This document shows positions 34,425 to 45,600 of a stretch of 64,000 bases of DNA, piece after piece (the first letter of the stretch is position 1; each line of letters starts with the position of its first letter). Location of the stretch: contig OX459101.1 of NCBI GenBank assembly GCA_949775045.1, positions 14,816,942-14,880,941 of the forward strand, read 5' to 3'. The translations under genes and the position numbers were made by a program. Source of the stretch: Metridium senile. Taxonomy: Eukaryota > Cnidaria > Anthozoa > Actiniaria > Metridiidae. The notes beneath the pieces are model-generated. The model worked only from the letters and a program-made list of their open reading frames with translations, was not told where the DNA came from and did no database searches.

Positions 34425-35816
34425 CTACCAACTTGCCTCTAGATACCCGCTACCTGAGCTACTCGCATCACCGTCCACACCTGACGAATATGTTGAAGTA
34501 GGTTCGCCTTTGTCAGCCACTAAATGCTGTGGACACGAGGTAGTGTTTTTTCCTATCATAGTTTGAATGTCTTGTAGACGCTTTAAGCTGGGTCTTTCGT
34601 CGAAACCATGTTTTCTTGCCAAAGAAATAGCTGTTTCTATTATTTCTTTGGCTTCGTGATAACGTCCACAGCGAAAAGCTTGATCAGAGTTTGCTACAAG
34701 GCACTGCAGCTGTTCACTCGCTGGGATGTCTTTCCTTACTTTGTTTTCGCTCTCGAGTTCATCGAGGCATTTCTTTGCTTCTTTCAAGTTGTCGTCACTA
34801 ATTGTTCTTTTTCGCCCACCATTTGTGTTTGAATTAAGCAGCCACATTACTTTCTTGAGTTTTGCAAAGTCGCCTTTCTTGACAAAATCCCACTTCTTTG
34901 TTCTGTTAATTTCTTCACAAATTTCAGAGCACCGATCAAGACATGTTCTGATCGTTTGGGTGTTTGAACGGTCGTACTCCAGAAAAATACTACCTTGTTC
35001 GTAGTACACTGACGCCTCGTCGTACAAAAATATTGTGCCCTTCAGTCTCTGTTCTGCTTGAGCCAAACATTCATTGGCACTTCCAAGGAAGTTGCCTTTC
35101 TGGTGACGATAGGCCGAAGCAAGATAACAATACGCTCTCCCCTCGACTAATTGCCTTATTGATTGGTCAATACCTTTCAAATATTCTGGGATTTTCCTTA
35201 AAGTTTCCAATAATATCTCAACTGCTTGAACGATGTTGGATTCTGCAGACAAGTCATAGCACATTTGCTGGGCCTGTTCCAAGGTTAGAAGGGTATCCCA
35301 TACAGGATCAACGCCATGTTCAACACGGAATTCATTCAGTCTATCACAAAATAGGTCGAATTTCCCATCATCCCTCAGTGGATGTAGCACAGCAAGAACC
35401 TTTTCAAAAAATGTGTTGTATAATAAGACTCCCTTTTCGCTCACAGAACTTGTGAAAATTGTTGTTGGCTTTTTGTTAGGTGTCTCCTTTTGCCTAGGCT
35501 TTCGTCTGAGTTTCTTCCGAGATGTACGACTTGATTGACAACCCCTTTTTTGATCGTCTGTTGTTAAATTTAACACTGAATTGTTTCCGACTTGACAGGT
35601 ATCACAGTTCACGTTAATTGTAACATCATTGTGCCATGAATCGTCTCCCGGAATAACCTGAATAATGTCTGATGTTCTTCGCAAACTAGCGTCAACATAA
35701 GCCTTGTTGTCGTTCCCAACTTGTATATATTTCGCTTTAACTTCATAAATTACCTTTCTTTTTTTGTCTGTATTGTTCAGTACTAAAGTCTCTTCAGCCT
35801 TACCACAATTCGCCAT
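34425..35816 (-). CDS. RHIM-like/TPR protein, copy A (463 aa, intronless)
   Basis: No named family is certain. The N-terminus has two short motifs resembling the RHIM amyloid core: IQVGNDN (31-37) and CQVGNNS (74-80). Next comes an acidic IQVIPGDDSW segment, then a basic linker RKKLRRKPRQKETPNKK that could be nuclear-localising. From about 130 onward the protein is alpha-helical with TPR-like repeats, for example FRCGRYHEAKEIIETAISLA near the end. RHIMs in RIPK1, RIPK3, TRIF and ZBP1 drive amyloid assembly in cell-death and NF-kappaB signalling; a scaffold role is inferred. Most residues of the C-terminal part are identical by eye to copy C (51039). Intronless, whereas copy B has two introns. 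A kappaB-like site lies 270 bp upstream. Confidence 0.85.
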   Translation of the reverse strand: MANCGKAEETLVLNNTDKKRKVIYEVKAKYIQVGNDNKAYVDASLRRTSDIIQVIPGDDSWHNDVTINVNCDTCQVGNNSVLNLTTDDQKRGCQSSRTSRKKLRRKPRQKETPNKKPTTIFTSSVSEKGVLLYNTFFEKVLAVLHPLRDDGKFDLFCDRLNEFRVEHGVDPVWDTLLTLEQAQQMCYDLSAESNIVQAVEILLETLRKIPEYLKGIDQSIRQLVEGRAYCYLASAYRHQKGNFLGSANECLAQAEQRLKGTIFLYDEASVYYEQGSIFLEYDRSNTQTIRTCLDRCSEICEEINRTKKWDFVKKGDFAKLKKVMWLLNSNTNGGRKRTISDDNLKEAKKCLDELESENKVRKDIPASEQLQCLVANSDQAFRCGRYHEAKEIIETAISLARKHGFDERPSLKRLQDIQTMIGKNTTSCPQHLVADKGEPTSTYSSGVDGDASSSGSGYLEASW

Positions 35817-36085
35817 GAAGTTGCCTTAACGATCGTGTTATATATTCAGTAAATACTCAGGTATCGAATCTGAGAGTCGAAAATGCTCTTCAAAGCGCAA
35901 AACGAATAAATACTCGATTGCAAATCAAGAAAGTTGTCGGAATTCTTGAGTTGAATAATCCATCTTTAAGATCCATCACTTGAATTCTCTTAAAAATGAA
36001 CAAAACTCAAACAGTCGAAGCGAAGCGAGGCGAAGCGAAGCGAAATGAAGCTCTTTAATTATGCAAACTCGCAGGCAGCAAATTT

Positions 36086-36096
36086 GGGGAATTCCC
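36086..36096. promoter_or_regulatory. NF-kappaB-like site GGGGAATTCCC upstream of copy A
   Basis: Fits the kappaB consensus GGGRNWYYCC. It is 270 bp before the ATG, matching positions in copies B and C. A TATATAAAG on the minus strand (36158-36166) lies further upstream, so the site could sit just downstream of the start of transcription. Confidence 0.55.
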
Positions 36097-36374
36097 GCGC
36101 AGCCTCGCTGTCAAAAAAGATCGTCTGATCGTCACATTGTTTGCTTTTGACTGTCGGCTTTATATAGCACTCATAGAGATAACAGTAAAACGAATAAAGT
36201 GCTTTGGGATTTGGATGAATTCAATTAGCTGCAGTCAAAAATAATTTTAATGAACATTGCATTTGTATATTGTTACATTTGTAAATATCAATGTGAAAAA
36301 TGTCCAAAAATATAGTTAATAGATAATTTATAAAGAAAAAACGAAAAAATACTATAAATGAATTAACTGAAATA

Positions 36375-36570
36375 AATAAATAAACAAACAAACAAACAAA
36401 CAAACAAACAAACAAACAAACAAACAAACAAACAAACAAACAAACAAACAAACAAACAAACAAATAAATCAATGAATGAATGAATGAATGAATAGATGAA
36501 TGAATGAATGAATGAATGAATGAATGAATGAATGAATGAATAAATAAATAAATAAATAAATAAATAGGTA
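36375..36570. repeat. (AAAC)n, (AATG)n, (AAAT)n compound microsatellite
   Basis: Three adjoining tetranucleotide tracts. Open frames over them are artefacts. Confidence 0.95.
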
Positions 36571-37205
36571 AATAATTTTATAAAAAAATGTATGAATATA
36601 TAAATACATAAATACAAAAAAAAAAATAAAAAACACATAAAAAAATAAATTAACTACATATGTAATACCAAACGTTCATAACAAGAAGTGCCCATCTTGA
36701 TAATAAACATATATACGGTGGCCCACAAGGGCAAAACACAACTAAATGTTTGGTTGAAAACACAACAATCTTTCGCAGAACACAGCAATCTTTCGCAGAA
36801 CACAACAATCTTTCCCAGAACACAACAATCTTTCGCAGAACACAACAATCTTTCGCAGAACACAACAATCTTTCGCAGAACACAACAATTTTTCACAGAA
36901 CACAACAATCTTTCACAGAACACAACAATCTTTCGCAGAACACAACAATTTTTCACAGAACACAACAATCTTTCGCAGAACACAACAATCTTTCGCAGAA
37001 CACAACAATCTTTCAATCTTTCACAGAACACAACAATCTTTCACAGAACACAACAATCTTTCGCAGAACACAACAAAATTTCGCAGAACACAACAAAATT
37101 TCGGTGGACTAGTGACTAGTCACTCTACCAGGCTAAGCAGCCTGGCCGGCCTGGGTTGATCGAAGGCACATAACTGAACAAAAATGGCTTCCAACAACTG
37201 AGCTA

Positions 37206-38126
37206 ATGACGGAGATTAAGAAAGCATTATCTCGTATCATTTCTCCAGAGGGTTTAAGTACATTACCATCTTTTTTTTTTGTGGAAAAACATCATGGCAT
37301 CAAAATGTCTCTCAGAACGCTAAAGAACAGGCTAAAGAAATACAACTTTAAGAGAAAATTTCCATCCTTGCTTAAAGTAGCACTTGGACGAAAACGCCCG
37401 GATTTTGAAAAGTCCCAATAAACGAATTTGTATAGGTTAATATTACTCTAATGTGATTGCTTAAGAACTATGTATAAAAAAATAGCTTAAAATTCACCTA
37501 TTGCGGAGAAATAAGGCTTTGAAAACACGCCACTCAAACTCACGGCCAAATGAAATCTGTCCTGCGGTAATTGCGTGACGCGTGACTTATGACGTCAAGT
37601 ACTCCACGACTGATCTTCAAATCATGTGATTGTCTTGAAATAGAGAAAAAAAGTTCACCAAATCTTCTGACATTTCATAAACGTTCTTGATTATAATAAT
37701 TCCGGAGCATATCCTTTGAAGCCACGAATGTTGTTGTGAAACCATGGAGTAAATGACGTCATTCGTCACTCGACCCCATTCCTCTTGGTGTAATATTACT
37801 GATTACAAAAATACAATAGCAAATCGCGATTTTATCGGTCTTCGCGTACGAATTTCTACAAAAATACTTTAGCAAGGCATTTTTGGGTTAGTATTTGGTC
37901 TTAAACAAGCAAAAAAGTTCGTTTATTGGGACTTTTCAAAATCCGGGCGTTTTCGTCCAAGTGCTCCTTTAATGGAGGGGAAGATGATTTATTAAATTCC
38001 ATCTCAGGTGATGAGATAAAGTCTATGAGGGATAACTTGACATATGAGGAAGAGAAAAGCTGCTATCAAGAATACTTTGAATATGTTGTACATGTATTTG
38101 ATTTTTTTTTATACATACATAGCTAA
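37206..38126 (+). pseudogene. Integrase-type N-terminal HTH fragment, split by a MITE
   Basis: The first part (37206-37375) reads MTEIKKALSRIISPEG... then EKHHGIKMSLRTLKNRLKKY. This resembles the HTH that precedes integrase-type DDE domains in some eukaryotic transposons (HGI-x-S-x-RTLKxRLK). A MITE with TTAA duplications interrupts it at 37376-37968. The frame resumes at 37969 (NGGEDDLLNSISGDEI) and ends near 38126. No DDE core was found. The mirrored copy has one base fewer in a poly-T run and is frameshifted. Confidence 0.45.
37376..37968. mobile_element. MITE with TTAA target duplication
   Basis: AGTAGCACTTGGACGAAAAC at the left is mirrored by GTTTTCGTCCAAGTGCTCCT at the right, about 50 bp of pairing, with TTAA on both sides (37372-37375, 37969-37972). 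TTAA targets suggest the piggyBac or Kolobok group. The mirrored copy is 40838-41431. Confidence 0.85.
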
Positions 38127-38762
38127 CTCAACATGAAACAAAGTGTACATATAGATTACAAACACTATACATATGAAACAAAATGAAATTGTAATTATGA
38201 AGTGGTTGTAACTATGTATTGTTACATGTAGGCAGTTTATATATTAAACTATGTTGATTTCATTTCATATAAATTTAGTGTTTGTGCTCTATGAAAAGAT
38301 CAAGTATACATTGTTTTTGAAACATGATAGGAATTTGCAACATTATTTTTTACTGAATGTGCCACTTATTTATTTACAAACAAAACGAAAACACAGTGAA
38401 ATGCTCACACTTTACAGCTAAAACAATACTTATAAATTCCTGCTGCACATAACAGTGCATAAATTAATCTTTGCTAGTGTTTTGTCATACTCTTTAATAA
38501 TACCATAACCACAAACGTTCATTATTATTTGGGTTATGTTTCATAGTACTGCAGGAGCAATTTAACACAAACAGAAACAATTTGAATTCATGGTATAATG
38601 GTGATATATATCTTACACGTTTAAACAGTAGTAAAGGAACACCACTCCTTAAGATAACGATAGCTTTAAAATATTCTTACACGGCACCTTTTATAATTAT
38701 GTGGCCATCAAACATCACACACAAAACAAATGTGTAAAAAAAATTTTTTCACAGCCCTCCAT

Positions 38763-39041
38763 TTAGAACACTAAAGGTATCAACTGATTACTTTTGATTG
38801 ACAGCAGTACAAACTGCCTCGTTCTTGGTGGCATATAATAACTGGAGACTGATTCTCCATCTTCTGTTTTTTTAGTAACGGCCTTTCGTCGTGAAGTGTT
38901 TTCGTCTTCCTCCGACTTCTTTGCTTTAATTCGCTCGAAATTTTCCAGTGAAGTTGAACCTGTAGATTTTACTGCTATACCACATTTGGAACAAAATTTA
39001 CAACTGTTTTGAAGCCAAAGTTCACATTTCTCACAAAACAT
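38763..39041 (-). CDS. Transposon zinc-ribbon protein, copy 1
   Basis: A 92-residue open frame begins MFCEKCELW with C3/C6 and C17/C20 in CxxC pairs (a C14 lies beside the second), a zinc-ribbon pattern. A Lys/Ser/Glu-rich tail follows. It is a complete frame inside transposon copy 1, next to the right-hand 20-bp array, and is identical to 39765-40043. Probably a DNA-binding accessory of the element; expression unknown. Confidence 0.5.
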   Translation of the reverse strand: MFCEKCELWLQNSCKFCSKCGIAVKSTGSTSLENFERIKAKKSEEDENTSRRKAVTKKTEDGESVSSYYMPPRTRQFVLLSIKSNQLIPLVF

Positions 39042-39764
39042 GGCGGGCAGCGTAGAGAGAGAAGGAAAGAAAATTTACCCAAGATCCTTCTTGAGCGCTT
39101 TTTCTTGGTCCGCGCTAGGTACCATTCCTTCGAAAGATTGTTGTGTTCTGCGAAAGATTGTTGTGTTCTGCGAAAGATTGTTGTGTTCTGTGATAGATTG
39201 TTGTGTTCTGCGAAAGATTGTTGTGTTCTGCGAAAGATTGTTGTGTTCTGTGAAAGATTGTTGTGTTCTGCGAAAGATTGTTGTGTTCTGTGAAAGATTG
39301 TTGTGTTCTGCGAAAGATTGTTGTGTTCTGTGAAAGATTGGTGTGTTCTGCGAAAGATTGTTGTGTTCTGTGAAAGATTGTTGTGTTTTCGACCAAACAT
39401 TTAGTTGTGTTTTGCCCTTGTGGGCCACCGTAGGGCTTACTGTATCTTATTCTTAATAATTTCTGATAAGGTATATGTACGGTGGCCCACAAGGGCAAAA
39501 CACAACAATCTTTCGCAGAACACAACAATCTTTCGCAGAACACAACAATCTATCACAGAACACAACAATCTTTCGCAGAACACAACAATCTTTCGCAGAA
39601 CACAACAATCTATCACAGAACACAACAATCTTTCGCAGAACACAACAATCTTTCGCAGAACACAACAATCTTTCGAAGGAATGGTACCTAGCGCGGACCA
39701 AGAAAAAGCGCTCAAGAAGGATCTTGGGTAAATTTTCTTTCCTTCTCTCTCTACGCTGCCCGCC

Positions 39765-40043
39765 ATGTTTTGTGAGAAATGTGAACTTTGGCTTCAAAAC
39801 AGTTGTAAATTTTGTTCCAAATGTGGTATAGCAGTAAAATCTACAGGTTCAACTTCACTGGAAAATTTCGAGCGAATTAAAGCAAAGAAGTCGGAGGAAG
39901 ACGAAAACACTTCACGACGAAAGGCCGTTACTAAAAAAACAGAAGATGGAGAATCAGTCTCCAGTTATTATATGCCACCAAGAACGAGGCAGTTTGTACT
40001 GCTGTCAATCAAAAGTAATCAGTTGATACCTTTAGTGTTCTAA
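39765..40043 (+). CDS. Transposon zinc-ribbon protein, copy 2
   Basis: Identical in translation to 38763-39041, on the opposite strand, as part of the palindrome. The two copies are divergently transcribed, with start codons about 720 bp apart across the palindrome centre. Confidence 0.5.
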   Translation: MFCEKCELWLQNSCKFCSKCGIAVKSTGSTSLENFERIKAKKSEEDENTSRRKAVTKKTEDGESVSSYYMPPRTRQFVLLSIKSNQLIPLVF

Positions 40044-40837
40044 ATGGAGGGCTGTGAAAAAATTTTTTTTACACATTTGTTTTGTGTGTGATGTTTGATG
40101 GCCACATAATTATAAAAGGTGCCGTGTAAGAATATTTTAAAGCTATCGTTATCTTAAGGAGTGGTGTTCCTTTACTACTGTTTAAACGTGTAAGATATAT
40201 ATCACCATTATACCATGAATTCAAATTGTTTCTGTTTGTGTTAAATTGCTCCTGCAGTACTATGAAACATAACCCAAATAATAATGAACGTTTGTGGTTA
40301 TGGTATTATTAAAGAGTATGACAAAACACTAGCAAAGATTAATTTATGCACTGTTATGTGCAGCAGGAATTTATAAGTATTGTTTTAGCTGTAAAGTGTG
40401 AGCATTTCACTGTGTTTTCGTTTTGTTTGTAAATAAATAAGTGGCACATTCAGTAAAAAATAATGTTGCAAATTCCTATCATGTTTCAAAAACAATGTAT
40501 ACTTGATCTTTTCATAGAGCACAAACACTAAATTTATATGAAATGAAATCAACATAGTTTAATATATAAACTGCCTACATGTAACAATACATAGTTACAA
40601 CCACTTCATAATTACAATTTCATTTTGTTTCATATGTATAGTGTTTGTAATCTATATGTACACTTTGTTTCATGTTGAGTTAGCTATGTATGTATAAAAA
40701 AAAATCAAATACATGTACAACATATTCAAAGTATTCTTGATAGCAGCTTTTCTCTTCCTCATATGTCAAGTTATCCCTCATAGACTTTATCTCATCACCT
40801 GAGATGGAATTTAATAAATCATCTTCCCCTCCATTAA

Positions 40838-41431
40838 AGGAGCACTTGGACGAAAACGCCCGGATTTTGAAAAGTCCCAATAAACGAACTTTTTTGCTTG
40901 TTTAAGACCAAATACTAACCCAAAAATGCCTTGCTAAAGTATTTTTGTAGAAATTCGTACGCGAAGACCGATAAAATCGCGATTTGCTATTGTATTTTTG
41001 TAATCAGTAATATTACACCAAGAGGAATGGGGTCGAGTGACGAATGACGTCATTTACTCCATGGTTTCACAACAACATTCGTGGCTTCAAAGGATATGCT
41101 CCGGAATTATTATAATCAAGAACGTTTATGAAATGTCAGAAGATTTGGTGAACTTTTTTTCTCTATTTCAAGACAATCACATGATTTGAAGATCAGTCGT
41201 GGAGTACTTGACGTCATAAGTCACGCGTCACGCAATTACCGCAGGACAGATTTCATTTGGCCGTGAGTTTGAGTGGCGTGTTTTCAAAGCCTTATTTCTC
41301 CGCAATAGGTGAATTTTAAGCTATTTTTTTTATACATAGTTCTTAAGCAATCACATTAGAGTAATATTAACCTATACAAATTCGTTTATTGGGACTTTTC
41401 AAAATTCGGGCGTTTTCGTCCAAGTGCTACT
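40838..41431. mobile_element. Mirrored copy of the TTAA MITE
   Basis: Same ends and TTAA flanks (40834-40837, 41432-41435) as 37376-37968. Being present in both arms, it was inserted before the arms were duplicated. Confidence 0.85.
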
Positions 41432-42368
41432 TTAAGCAAGGATGGAAATTTTCTCTTAAAGTTGTATTTCTTTAGCCTGTTCTTTAGCGTTCTGAGAGAC
41501 ATTTTGATGCCATGATGTTTTTCCACAAAAAAAAAGATGGTAATGTACTTAAACCTCTGGAGAAATGATACGAGATAATGCTTTCTTAATCTCCGTCATT
41601 AGCTCAGTTGTTGGAAGCCATTTTTGTTCAGTTATGTGCCTTCGATCAACCCAGGCCGGCCAGGCTGCTTAGCCTGGTAGAGTGACTAGTCACTAGTCCA
41701 CCGAAATTTTGTTGTGTTCTGCGAAATTTTGTTGTGTTCTGCGAAAGATTGTTGTGTTCTGTGAAAGATTGTTGTGTTCTGTGAAAGATTGAAAGATTGT
41801 TGTGTTCTGCGAAAGATTGTTGTGTTCTTCGAAAGATTGTTGTGTTCTGCGAAAGATTGTTGTGTTCTGTGAAAGATTGTTGTGTTCTGCGAAAGATTGT
41901 TGTGTTCTGTGAAAGATTGTTGTGTTCTGCGAAAGATTGTCTAACATTTGTATATATGTAAATTCGAAATATCCTAATGACAGCACAATTTAATTATAAA
42001 GCTGATCTCAGTTTAATTTAATGAGAATAATTCCATTCTGTTTTATGTGATATTTATGTTTAAAAATCCTTATTACAATGTACAACCGAATGATATATGT
42101 AAACAAATCCTTTCGTTATCTATTGTATTTAAACATATGAAACTTGACACTAGAAGACTAGATTATTCTGTCTCGGCTTATTTGCTTCATCGTAAATTTT
42201 CTTGATCAATTCGTACAGCTTGATCTTCCAAGGAAAAACTTTTTTCTTTTAAAGAGCTAATATCCTATAACTAACAGCTATAACTCTAATTAAAATATTT
42301 TATCGAAGAAATTCATCATATGGAAGTTTAAGGCGTATTATTTTGCATATGACGTAGTTAAGAAGTCG

Positions 42369-42379
42369 GGGATTCCCCG
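42369..42379. promoter_or_regulatory. NF-kappaB-like site GGGGATTCCCC upstream of copy B
   Basis: Perfect kappaB palindrome 282 bp before the ATG of copy B, in a block also found at 18790-19150. Confidence 0.6.
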
Positions 42380-42650
42380 AAACAGATCTCATTTACATAC
42401 CATAATAAACATTCGAATTCTAGTCTGAAGGAACACCACGAAATTTAGTTCGTTCTTTCAGACGTTCAAATTTGGCGAAAATTCGATCGATCACTCCAGT
42501 TAATATTTCAGTCAAGTTTGGAAGACATATCTGGTCGAAAATAATCGAGAATCAGTCACAAACTACGAGCCCAGCGTCGCTGGTGCTTGTGACGCAGTTT
42601 AAATTCAGGTCGCCATTTAATTTTCGCGGAAAAATTTCGATTCGTGAAAG

Positions 42651-45600
42651 ATGCCTGGCATTAAACCTGAAAACGATCAATCTCTTTTAAGAAGGAAAGG
42701 TGAATATGAAGATGTTCCATCACCGGTCCATTCTAGGCGAGAAGAAAAGGAATTCAAACACAATGCAGTTGATGTAAACGGCGAAGGCTCTGTGGAACTC
42801 TCAACTTCCAAGATCAGTGATGCACAATCTGAAAGGACCGAGCTTCCGATGAGCAAAACGGATGGAGGGAATATGGTTTTCCGAATTAATATACTAGAAT
42901 CACTAGTTACACAGATTGGAAAGAACAACAGTGTGATATATACTTCTAACCAGAGAAACGAAGTAAACGACGTACAATCAGACCAGGCAAGCACCTCGTC
43001 CTCAGAAACAACGATAAAGCGTCACAGAAAAAGGTCAAAGAAGCGACGTAATAAACAAAGTCCTGTGACTTCAAAAGTGCTGCAAAAATTGGGACCTGCC
43101 GACCCTTCTCCCTCCGTTAAAGCCTTCATGATAATGTCAGATAAAATCATGATGGATTTACAAAAACTTCGCGACAATGGCAATTGGCAATCGTTTGAAG
43201 CTAAGACGAAAGAGTTGACTAAGGAATACAGCGGTAATGCGGATGCACAAATCGTAATTTTATTGGAGAAAAGCATGGCTGCGTGTTATCAAAATATGTT
43301 AACAGATTCAGAAGATATGTTAATGCAGGCCACCAAAGACGCTAAGGACTCTGAGAATTCCTCCTATCTGATAGGTAAATATCATCCTTCATGTATGTTT
43401 TTACATTTTTTAAAAGTATTACATGTAACATTTTTATTAGCTTATTTCATTAATGTTAATCAGTTAATCAGTTAATCAATTTATTAATGTTAATCAGTTG
43501 AACTTTGTCCTATAGATATCTTGTTTGTTTTGTTTTATTTATATTTTAATATTTAATTGTATTTAATTTTGATTTTATTTATCTCTTATCTTTTTTTGAT
43601 TGTCATCAAATAGATTTTACTCCATTTTACTCCATTTCACACAGGGAACCCGACTTTTGGTTGCTTTGCTTAAAATAATCGCTTTTGCATATACGCGTAG
43701 CTTTTTCTGGATTCCTGTGGTGCCTAGGAGACCTTTGTAAACAGTTTACGTAATCTATGAGATCCGACGTCCTCTGTGTGTGACACCCCTCCGCTCCGCT
43801 CCTTTCTCCCTAGGGCCGAGCTACGCAGGCTAGTGGTAATGCACTTGCATATCTCTTTAGTGTGTTTTAAGAGAGTGCGTTACTAAATTCGAATTTGTTT
43901 ACCACCGGATCTGATTACACGCCAACGACTGTCCAACTTTATTACGTAAACTGTTTAACAAAGGTCACGATATGTAGAGTATGGTGCCCAGTTTCGTGAC
44001 ATTACCAGTATCGTGAAACAAACAAACAAAAAATCGTTTTTAGCGACGGCTATTTGGTATTTCAAAAAAAACAAAGTCTACAGAGAAAACACTGAACATT
44101 CAGCTTCAGTATGCATGTTTCGACGGGCTTTTGCAAGCACGGATTTTTCGAAGAGAAGCAATTGTTGACAGAGTAGCGGAGGTTTCCTGGCTTAAATGTA
44201 TGACTTTTACTGCGCAGTAAACTGACATGGGCTCGAAAAAGAGGGATTTCCATCGTATATTCTCAAAGAACAAAGACAATATTTATACTGACGATAGCTA
44301 GAGAGTGTAACTTCATTTTACCACCCTTGAATGTTCAGCAATTTTGATATTTGCAAAAATATACATAATATTTAGTTCGTTTTAGATTAGGTGCCCAGTT
44401 TCGTGACACGCAAATGTCAGTGATTAAAAAAAGCCCGAATATACCGACAAGTATTGGCTTTAAAAATCATGGCTGGAAATTGTTTTGCAATCAAGTTTTG
44501 CTTTTGCTATGGAACACTACGGCAGATAAAGTCGCCTTTGCAGATCGTTTCAATGCAAATTAAGTTGATAAGTAGCAGGACTTTGAATATTTTCATATTC
44601 CAAAATTCTCAAAAAATAAAATAAGAAACAATCCAAATGTTAGCGCAAAATATAGTTTAAGGTAAGAAAATATGTTTTGGATTTGTTTTATCGAATTTTG
44701 TTGTGAACTACTTTGAAAACAATGCATTTTTACAACGTGTCACGAAACTGGGCCACCTGTCAGTAAACTGGGCACCTAAGTTGCCGTCGAAATATTCCTT
44801 TTATTTTATCAAATTGATAGATTCGAAGAAAATATCTAAATCATTATTTTACCTGATATATTTGCCTTTGAATGACAAAATTTCATAGACTTATTTTTCT
44901 CCGTAGAGAAAATATTGTATTTACAAACTGAAGTATCACGAAACTGGGCAACATACTGTAGGGCTTACCTCCTAGGCACCACAGGAATACCGAAAAAGCT
45001 ACGCATATATGCAAATGCAATTTTTTTAAGCAAAGCAACCAAGAGCCGGGTTCCCTGTGCATTTCACTCCATTTCACACCATTTCAATCCATTTCAATCC
45101 ATTTCAATCCATTTTAATCCACTTCACTCCATTTCACTCGATTTCACTCGATTTCACTCGATTTCACTCGATTTCACGTCATTTCTATCCATTTCACTCT
45201 ATTGCACTCCATTTTTTTCTATTTATTTCCTTTCTATACATATTATTCCCTTTCAATTCATTTCATTCCTGTATTTATAGGACGTATCCACTTATACTGG
45301 TCTTGTGTGTATCGTAAACAGCCCAGCCAAACAGGAAGTGCTGATGATCATACTGGAATCGCCGAACAAATGAATGACGGTCAGATCTTAACCTTAGATT
45401 CCACCTTCATTGCGTATGAACGAGCAAGCGTATACATGGAATTTAACGCAAAGTGTCTTACCACAAACATCAACATCAAAAATGAAGCCAAAGTTAACTT
45501 TAAGAAATGTATCGACGGATCTATGATACTAGAAAAAGACTGCTCCCATCCACGCTATGTCAAGAAAAACCAATTTGCTCTTATAAAGATTGCAATGTTG

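Larger units (their letters stand above)
36716..39430. mobile_element. DNA transposon copy 1 with 20-bp tandem repeats in its inverted ends
   Basis: Ends are CGGTGGCCCACAAGGGCAAA and its complement, flanked by TA. Inside each end is an array of the 20-bp unit CACAACAATCTTTCGCAGAA (about 16 copies at left, 12 at right, in opposite orientation). The interior has an integrase-like open frame (37206 onward) and a zinc-ribbon open frame (38763-39041, minus). Nested MITEs at 37376-37968 and 38150-38292 show it is decayed. Confidence 0.8.
39480..41942. mobile_element. DNA transposon copy 2, inverted, right end truncated
   Basis: It starts with the same CGGTGGCCCACAAGGGCAAA end, preceded by TA, and mirrors copy 1. 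It stops inside the outer 20-bp array at about 41942 without the terminal GTGGGCCACCG. Differences from copy 1 are few: repeat number, a poly-T length change at about 41530, and isolated substitutions such as AATTCGGGCG for AATCCGGGCG near 41405. Confidence 0.8.

Noticed and set aside
34608..35455. Plus-strand open frames over the copy A gene
   Set aside because: Shadows of the minus-strand coding sequence; the same shadows appear opposite copy C.
36654..37119. Open frames on both strands with repeating Asn/Thr/Phe or Cys/Val/Leu units
   Set aside because: Translations of the 20-bp array in the transposon ends; the same appear mirrored at 39000-39830.
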